This document shows positions 6,572-10,141 of a stretch of DNA of 10,141 bases, piece after piece. The notes beneath the pieces were generated by a model. That model had not been told where the DNA came from. It was given only the letters and a program-made list of their open reading frames with translations, and did not search any database. The stretch is from Chloroflexia bacterium (GTDB lineage Bacteria; Chloroflexota; Chloroflexia; Thermomicrobiales; CFX8). The stretch spans positions 1-10,141 of the forward strand of contig JACCZH010000365.1 of assembly GCA_013696045.1 (NCBI GenBank), written 5' to 3'. The translations under genes were made by a program, and so were the position numbers. Every line of letters begins with the position of its first letter. Within the stretch, counting starts at the first letter, position 1.

Positions 6572-6913
6572 TCATCGTTTGCGGCGCACGGTGAGCAAGG
6601 CTAGTAAATACACCGACAGGAGGCCGAACGCCCCGGTCGCCAACAGTTCGGCGATCGTGACATTGCCTAGCAACGTTCGCTGAAAAGGGGCAATCATCTC
6701 GAAAGGCGCGACAAACGGTGTTGTGACCAACTTTACGACGCGCCACGAAGTGGTCCATTGTGAGATGCCAGCAACTGCCAGAATGATTCGCAATGGCAAC
6801 GACGCGAATACGAGCGACGCGAAGCCGACCGTCAATATGGTGCGGACCCGTGACGCTCGCCGGACACTCGGAGTGCGGGACGGTAGGCGCAAGGTCGCGG
6901 TGAATGCCAGCAT
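6572..6913 (-). CDS. YggT-like small membrane protein
   Basis: A 113-residue protein with a basic N-terminus (about 1-24) and two membrane helices at about 27-50 and 88-107. Between them is the segment VVKLVTTPFVAPFEMIAPF. A Thr-Pro-Phe-x-x-Pro-Phe element after a hydrophobic helix is the hallmark of YggT-family proteins, which in some bacteria affect osmotic tolerance or cell division. I assign the family on this motif and the two-helix layout only. The start ATG 6913 lies 6 bp after the aldolase stop; the ribosome binding site is weak (GGCGG further upstream), which fits translational coupling. The next gene downstream on the strand starts 87 bp later. Confidence 0.6.
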   Translation of the reverse strand: MLAFTATLRLPSRTPSVRRASRVRTILTVGFASLVFASLPLRIILAVAGISQWTTSWRVVKLVTTPFVAPFEMIAPFQRTLLGNVTIAELLATGAFGLLSVYLLALLTVRRKR

Positions 6914-6919
6914 CGATGG

Positions 6920-7969
6920 TTAGTCCGCCGCGACCGCTACGGACGACAATACCTCGCGCGCGGCAGTGAGAGCAGTCTGCACGTCATCATCTGAAATCTG
7001 GTAATGAGTCACCATGCGGACGCCACGTGTGCCGTAGTTTGAGACCCGAACTCCGTGTGCCGCCATGCTGTCGATAAAGCGCACATGATCAAGAGCTGGT
7101 TCGGTTTGAAAGATGACGATGTTCGTCACTACGGCATCCGGAACAATAGTAATTCCGTCTATCTTTGCAAGGCCGTCAGCCAGGGTTCGAGCGCGCTGAT
7201 TGTCTTCCGGCAGGCGGGTCACCATCTCCGTGAGCGCGACAACGCCCGCAGCGGCGATCACACCGGATTGCCGCATCGCTCCGCCCAGAATTTTGCGCGA
7301 GCGCCGTGCGCCCTGAATGAACTCGCCCGAGCCAACGACCAACGAGCCGACCGGGGCGGCCAGACCCTTCGAGAGGCAGAATTGGATGGTGTCAGCCTGG
7401 CTTGCGATGACGTCGACCGGAGTATCCGAGGCCGCAGCCGCATTAAAGATGCGCGCGCCATCCATATGGATCGGTATGTCCTGATCGTCGGCAATTGCCT
7501 TCAGGCTAGCAAGATATTCCATGGAAAGGACCGCTCCGCCGCAGCGATTCTGAGTGTTCTCGATGCTGATGACACCGGTGGCCGGGTAGCCCATGCGTCC
7601 CTTCGGACGGATCGCTTTCTCGACGCGCTCGAGGTCCATCTCGCCAGCTTCGTTATTAGGGAGCAATGCGAACGGCATGCCACCCAGCGCCGCCGCGCCA
7701 CCGCTCTCGTACCAGAAGATGTGCGATTCGTCTCCGAGTATCACTTCGTCGCCACGGCCACAGTGGGTAAGCAGGGCAACCAGATTACCCATGGTTCCAC
7801 TGGCGACGAAAACGGCATCTTCTTTGCCGAGCAGACGCGCGGATAGCTGCTCAAGCTCTCTCACCGTTGGATCTTCGCCATATTGGTCGTCTCCAACAAC
7901 GGCGTCGGCCATCGCCTGACGCATTTGACCTGTTGGCTGCGTAACGGTGTCGCTTCGTAGATCGATCAT
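6920..7969 (-). CDS. ltaE: Low-specificity L-threonine aldolase
   Basis: A 349-residue PLP enzyme, fold type I, that splits L-threonine or L-allo-threonine into glycine and acetaldehyde in the cytosol. The family N-terminus MIDLRSDTVTQPT begins at ATG 7969. Active-site residues visible are H83 (ESHIFWYESGG, stacks on PLP), D170 and R173 in HMDGARIFNAA, and the PLP Schiff-base lysine K201 in FCLSKGLAAPVGS. GDDQYGEDPT at 26-35 is also a family block. The open frame runs upstream to 8158, but the extra 63 residues are unlike the family and cross the intergenic promoter region. The chosen ATG has GGGAGA 7 nt upstream (7977-7982). It heads a leftward cluster with the YggT-like gene 6 bp downstream, and diverges from rpoB. 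Confidence 0.95.
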   Translation of the reverse strand: MIDLRSDTVTQPTGQMRQAMADAVVGDDQYGEDPTVRELEQLSARLLGKEDAVFVASGTMGNLVALLTHCGRGDEVILGDESHIFWYESGGAAALGGMPFALLPNNEAGEMDLERVEKAIRPKGRMGYPATGVISIENTQNRCGGAVLSMEYLASLKAIADDQDIPIHMDGARIFNAAAASDTPVDVIASQADTIQFCLSKGLAAPVGSLVVGSGEFIQGARRSRKILGGAMRQSGVIAAAGVVALTEMVTRLPEDNQRARTLADGLAKIDGITIVPDAVVTNIVIFQTEPALDHVRFIDSMAAHGVRVSNYGTRGVRMVTHYQISDDDVQTALTAAREVLSSVAVAAD

Positions 7970-7976
7970 GTTCGAT

Positions 7977-7982
7977 TCTCCC
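7977..7982 (-). promoter_or_regulatory. Ribosome binding site that decides the aldolase start
   Basis: GGGAGA on the minus strand, 7 nt before ATG 7969. It supports MIDLRSDTV as the true N-terminus over the ATG at 7984 or the far upstream frame start. Confidence 0.75.
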
Positions 7983-8016
7983 ATGTATGCCCCGTAACGG
8001 ATTGTCCTTCTGGGCG

Positions 8017-8022
8017 ATTGTA
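8017..8022 (-). promoter_or_regulatory. Candidate -10 box for the aldolase cluster
   Basis: TACAAT on the minus strand, 5 of 6 to consensus. Transcription from about 8010 would give a leader near 40 nt. The -35 region at 17 bp spacing (CACACA, 8040-8045) matches only 3 of 6, so the call is weak. Confidence 0.35.
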
Positions 8023-8069
8023 CAAGAGGAGAGGGAAGTTGTGTGTCCGAAATTGGCCGCGCGTCCCTC

Positions 8070-8098
8070 TTGACAAGGAGATCCATTTCATGGATACT
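8070..8098 (+). promoter_or_regulatory. rpoB promoter (sigma-70 type)
   Basis: A perfect -35 TTGACA (8070-8075), a 17-bp spacer and GATACT (8093-8098, 4 of 6) as -10. Transcription would start near 8105, giving a leader of about 218 nt before rpoB. Exact -35 and ideal spacing make this the strongest promoter in the window. Confidence 0.65.
8081..8095. repeat. Dyad inside the rpoB promoter spacer
   Basis: ATCCAT-TTC-ATGGAT, perfect 6-bp arms around a 3-nt centre. It fills the spacer and touches the first bases of the -10. A protein bound here would compete with or remodel polymerase. It is a candidate operator; the binding protein is unknown. Confidence 0.35.
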
Positions 8099-8167
8099 TA
8101 CCGGTCGCTGATGTGTGAGCCTGCACGTATACGAAGCGATTATTATTGAGGGAAGCATACCGAATCC

Positions 8168-8209
8168 AAAACGGGTTTCGGGAGGGGGAGAAACCGCCTT
8201 CCCGTTTTT
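8168..8209 (+). terminator. Terminator-like hairpin in the rpoB leader (possible attenuator)
   Basis: AAAACGGG (8168-8175) pairs with CCCGTTTT (8201-8208), and a fifth T follows. Within it GTTTC (8175-8179) can pair with GAAAC (8190-8194), and GGGAGG (8180-8185) can instead pair with CCTTCCC (8197-8203), so alternative folds compete. No rightward gene lies upstream to be terminated, so a transcript ended here would be the rpoB leader itself. The U-tract is short and the loop long, so terminator strength is uncertain. Confidence 0.4.
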
Positions 8210-8256
8210 GCGTTCCCTGCGTACTCAAGGGTTTGCCCGTCCACAATTGATAGATA

Positions 8257-8280
8257 TTGGCGCTTGCGTTCGCGCGCCAG
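8257..8280 (+). repeat. Second short hairpin in the rpoB leader
   Basis: TGGCGC (8258-8263) pairs with GCGCCA (8274-8279), with a further T-G wobble at 8257/8280 and a 10-nt loop. It has no U-tract and ends 28 nt before the ribosome binding site, so it may simply structure the leader. Confidence 0.3.
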
Positions 8281-8322
8281 CGCAAAGGGTCGCGCTCGCC
8301 CCGTGACCAGGAGGAGCACAGG

Positions 8323-10141
8323 ATGTCTCAGAGTGTTCCGGCCGTTAGTAATTCCAATGGAAGGGTAGCACAACCTCTGTCCAACACCGGGATCAACCGC
8401 AAAACGTTTGCGAGGATTCCCCCGGTTGTTGAGCTTCCGAATCTGATTCAGATTCAACGTGATTCATTTGAGTGGTTCAAGCGCGAAGGGTTGGCTGAGC
8501 TCCTACAGGAGATCTCGCCCATTGTCGACTACAACCAGAAGATGGAGCTCCATTTCCTGGATCATTTCTTCAGCGAGCCGCGGGCATCGGAGAAGGTCTG
8601 TCGCGAGCGTGACATGACGTTTGCCGCGCCGCTGCAAATCCGGGTACGCCTCGTCATTCAGGAAACCGGGGAAATCAAGGAGAGCGAGATTTTCCTTGGC
8701 GACTTCCCGATGATGACGGCTGAGGGCACCTTCATTATTAATGGCGCCGAGCGCGTGGTTGTTTCGCAACTGGTGCGTTCTCCCGGCGTGTACTTCGACA
8801 TAGTGGAAGACGCCACGAGCGGCCGCCGTCTCTGCAAGGGGAAGCTGATCCCAAACCGGGGTGCATGGCTTGAGTTTGAGACATCAAACCGCGACGTGTT
8901 GTCGGTCAAAGTCGACCGCAAGCGTAAGATGCCAATCACAATCCTGTTGCGGGCCATCGGATTTGAGACCGACGAGCAGCTTCTTGAGCTGTTCGAGGAC
9001 ATCGACACCCATCCCGACCATCGCTATATTGCATCGACTATTGAACGTGAAGCCACCAAGTCCCGGGATGAAGCACTGATTGAGCTATACCGGAGGATTC
9101 GCCCCGGTGATCCGCCAACGCGCGACAATGCTTCAAACCTCGTCAACAATCTGTTCTTTGATACCCGGCGTTACGACCTGGCGCGAGTCGGACGGTACAA
9201 GCTAAACAAGCGTCTTAACCGGGATGCTGAGCTCGACGATCGCACACTCAGCCCGGAGGACATTCTCGAGATCATCCGCATGATGGTCAAGCTGAATAAT
9301 GGCAATGGCGAGGGCGATGACATCGACCATCTCGGCAACCGGCGCATCCGAGCGGTGGGCGAGTTGATTCAGATGCACGTCCGCACAGGCTTGCAGCGTC
9401 TGGAGCGTGGCGTAAAAGAGCGCATGACGATCCAGGACATCGAGCAGGTCACGCCGAACGGCTTGATCAGCACGACTCGTCCGGTCATGGCGGCTGTGCG
9501 CGAATTCTTCGGCGGGTCGCAGCTTTCGCAGTTTATGGACCAGACAAACCCATTGGCAGAGCTGACACACAAGCGGCGGCTCTCGGCGCTAGGTCCAGGC
9601 GGCTTGAGCCGTGACCGTGCCGGCTTTGAGGTGCGTGACGTTCACCATTCGCACTATGGCCGCATCTGTCCAATTGAGACGCCTGAAGGTCCAAACATCG
9701 GGCTCATCGGCTCGTTGGCAACCTATGGGCGCATCAACGAGTTTGGCTTCATTGAAACGCCATACCGCAAGGTACATCATCTGTTGTCGCTGCGCGACGG
9801 CGAGGGGAAGGCCCACCCGGACACTGAGCTGCTCGCGGGCAGAATCCTGGGGATGGACGTTGAGGTAGGCGGCAAGAAAGTCAAGGCCGGCAAGGAGATC
9901 GATGCCAAGCTCGTCGATCAGCTGGTCGCCAGCGAGCATGTGACGGTGCGAGTGCGGCCCTTTGTTTCCACGCGGCCCGACGACATTCGATATATGTCGG
10001 CAGACCAGGAAGAACGTTTTACGATTGCGCCGGCGAACGCCCAAACCACGCTCGATGGGTACTTTGTAGATGAGCAGGTTGCGGTTCGGAAGGCCAGTGA
10101 CTTTAGCCTCGTGCCGCCGGAGCAGGTGGATTACACGGACG
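8323..10141 (+). CDS. rpoB: RpoB, RNA polymerase beta subunit (5' part, runs off the window)
   Basis: The first 606 codons of the beta subunit of RNA polymerase; the gene continues past the right edge. ATG 8323 has AGGAGG 8 nt upstream. Early blocks include PNLIQIQRDSFEWF (about residues 40-53), FIINGAERVVVSQLVRSPGV and the protrusion/lobe region. The fork and rifampicin pocket read GGSQLSQFMDQTNPLAELTH then KRRLSALGPGG (about 397-427), followed by VRDVHHSHYGRICPIETPEG. D406, H416 and S421 correspond to E. coli D516, H526 and S531, all unmutated. The numbering is offset by 110 from E. coli, close to Thermus, so the beta lobe is compact. rpoB here is not preceded by rplJ-rplL but by a divergent aldolase; rpoC would be expected downstream but is outside the window. 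Confidence 0.98.
   Translation, partial: MSQSVPAVSNSNGRVAQPLSNTGINRKTFARIPPVVELPNLIQIQRDSFEWFKREGLAELLQEISPIVDYNQKMELHFLDHFFSEPRASEKVCRERDMTFAAPLQIRVRLVIQETGEIKESEIFLGDFPMMTAEGTFIINGAERVVVSQLVRSPGVYFDIVEDATSGRRLCKGKLIPNRGAWLEFETSNRDVLSVKVDRKRKMPITILLRAIGFETDEQLLELFEDIDTHPDHRYIASTIEREATKSRDEALIELYRRIRPGDPPTRDNASNLVNNLFFDTRRYDLARVGRYKLNKRLNRDAELDDRTLSPEDILEIIRMMVKLNNGNGEGDDIDHLGNRRIRAVGELIQMHVRTGLQRLERGVKERMTIQDIEQVTPNGLISTTRPVMAAVREFFGGSQLSQFMDQTNPLAELTHKRRLSALGPGGLSRDRAGFEVRDVHHSHYGRICPIETPEGPNIGLIGSLATYGRINEFGFIETPYRKVHHLLSLRDGEGKAHPDTELLAGRILGMDVEVGGKKVKAGKEIDAKLVDQLVASEHVTVRVRPFVSTRPDDIRYMSADQEERFTIAPANAQTTLDGYFVDEQVAVRKASDFSLVPPEQVDYTD

Larger units (their letters stand above)
7970..8322. 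other. Divergent intergenic control region, aldolase / rpoB
   Basis: A 353-bp region between the aldolase and rpoB. It holds the aldolase leader and a candidate -10, the rpoB promoter with a dyad in its spacer, and a 218-nt predicted rpoB leader with two hairpins. Short frames here (8088-8285 minus, 8115-8306 plus) lack ribosome binding sites and show no family resemblance. Confidence 0.65.

Noticed and set aside
7055..7846. 263-codon open frame antisense to the threonine aldolase
   Set aside because: It lies entirely within a well-supported gene on the other strand, has no ribosome binding site, and its translation (rich in Arg, His, Ala, no motifs) is what a GC-rich reverse complement gives.
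8030..8070. 7-bp inverted repeat AGAGGGA / TCCCTCT between the divergent promoters
   Set aside because: The 27-nt gap and low-complexity purine arms make chance likely; it touches the -35 by one base only.
7970..8158. N-terminal extension of the aldolase to 8158
   Set aside because: The 63 extra residues do not resemble the family, cover both promoters, and MIDLRSDTV at 7969 has its own ribosome binding site.
1..10141. CRISPR array, tRNA, rRNA, insertion sequence or attachment site
   Set aside because: No regularly spaced repeats, cloverleaf-like segments, transposase motifs or terminal inverted repeats were found on reading the window.

Overview
The window looks like a core-genome stretch from a moderately GC-rich, compact bacterial genome. 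The best guess is Chloroflexota, near Thermomicrobia/Sphaerobacter. That rests on a compact RpoB numbering close to Thermus, a RodZ-like protein with a Pro/Thr/Ser-rich linker, and an rpoB that does not follow ribosomal-protein genes. No marker in the window proves the lineage. I see no mobile element, CRISPR array, tRNA or rRNA.

Layout from left to right. Positions 34-2318 carry a leftward pair: miaB (tRNA ms2i6A methylthiotransferase) followed by a TPR protein with a very acidic C-terminal tail. A divergent control region (2319-2694) holds a TATAAT box for miaB and, facing right, an extended -10, a 10-bp palindrome and a leader hairpin. The rightward cluster is a 440-aa protein with two copies of a four-cysteine module joined by a long disordered linker (2695-4017), a RodZ-like HTH/membrane/DUF4115 protein (4103-5014), and an unrecognised 139-aa protein (5030-5449). 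It meets, with only 12 bp between stops, a leftward cluster whose transcription order is low-specificity L-threonine aldolase (7969-6920), a YggT-like membrane protein (6913-6572), a 38-aa single-span membrane protein (6484-6368) and a diacylglycerol-kinase-like lipid kinase (6367-5462). A second divergent control region (7970-8322) separates the aldolase from rpoB, which starts at 8323 and runs off the right edge.

Four points stand out. (1) The 38-aa membrane peptide and the lipid kinase are in the same frame, separated only by one TAG codon that abuts a TTG start. (2) The duplicated C-x2-C-x13-C-x(18-20)-C protein does not match a family I can name with confidence. (3) The rpoB leader has a consensus-like promoter with a perfect dyad inside its spacer, then a terminator-like hairpin about 115 nt before the start codon. 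(4) Several starts differ from the longest open frame: miaB at 2318, the aldolase at 7969 and the RodZ-like gene at 4103, each supported by a ribosome binding site or by family N-termini. Most of the region is ordinary housekeeping DNA. The unrecognised parts are the cysteine-module protein, the 139-aa protein and the 38-aa peptide.
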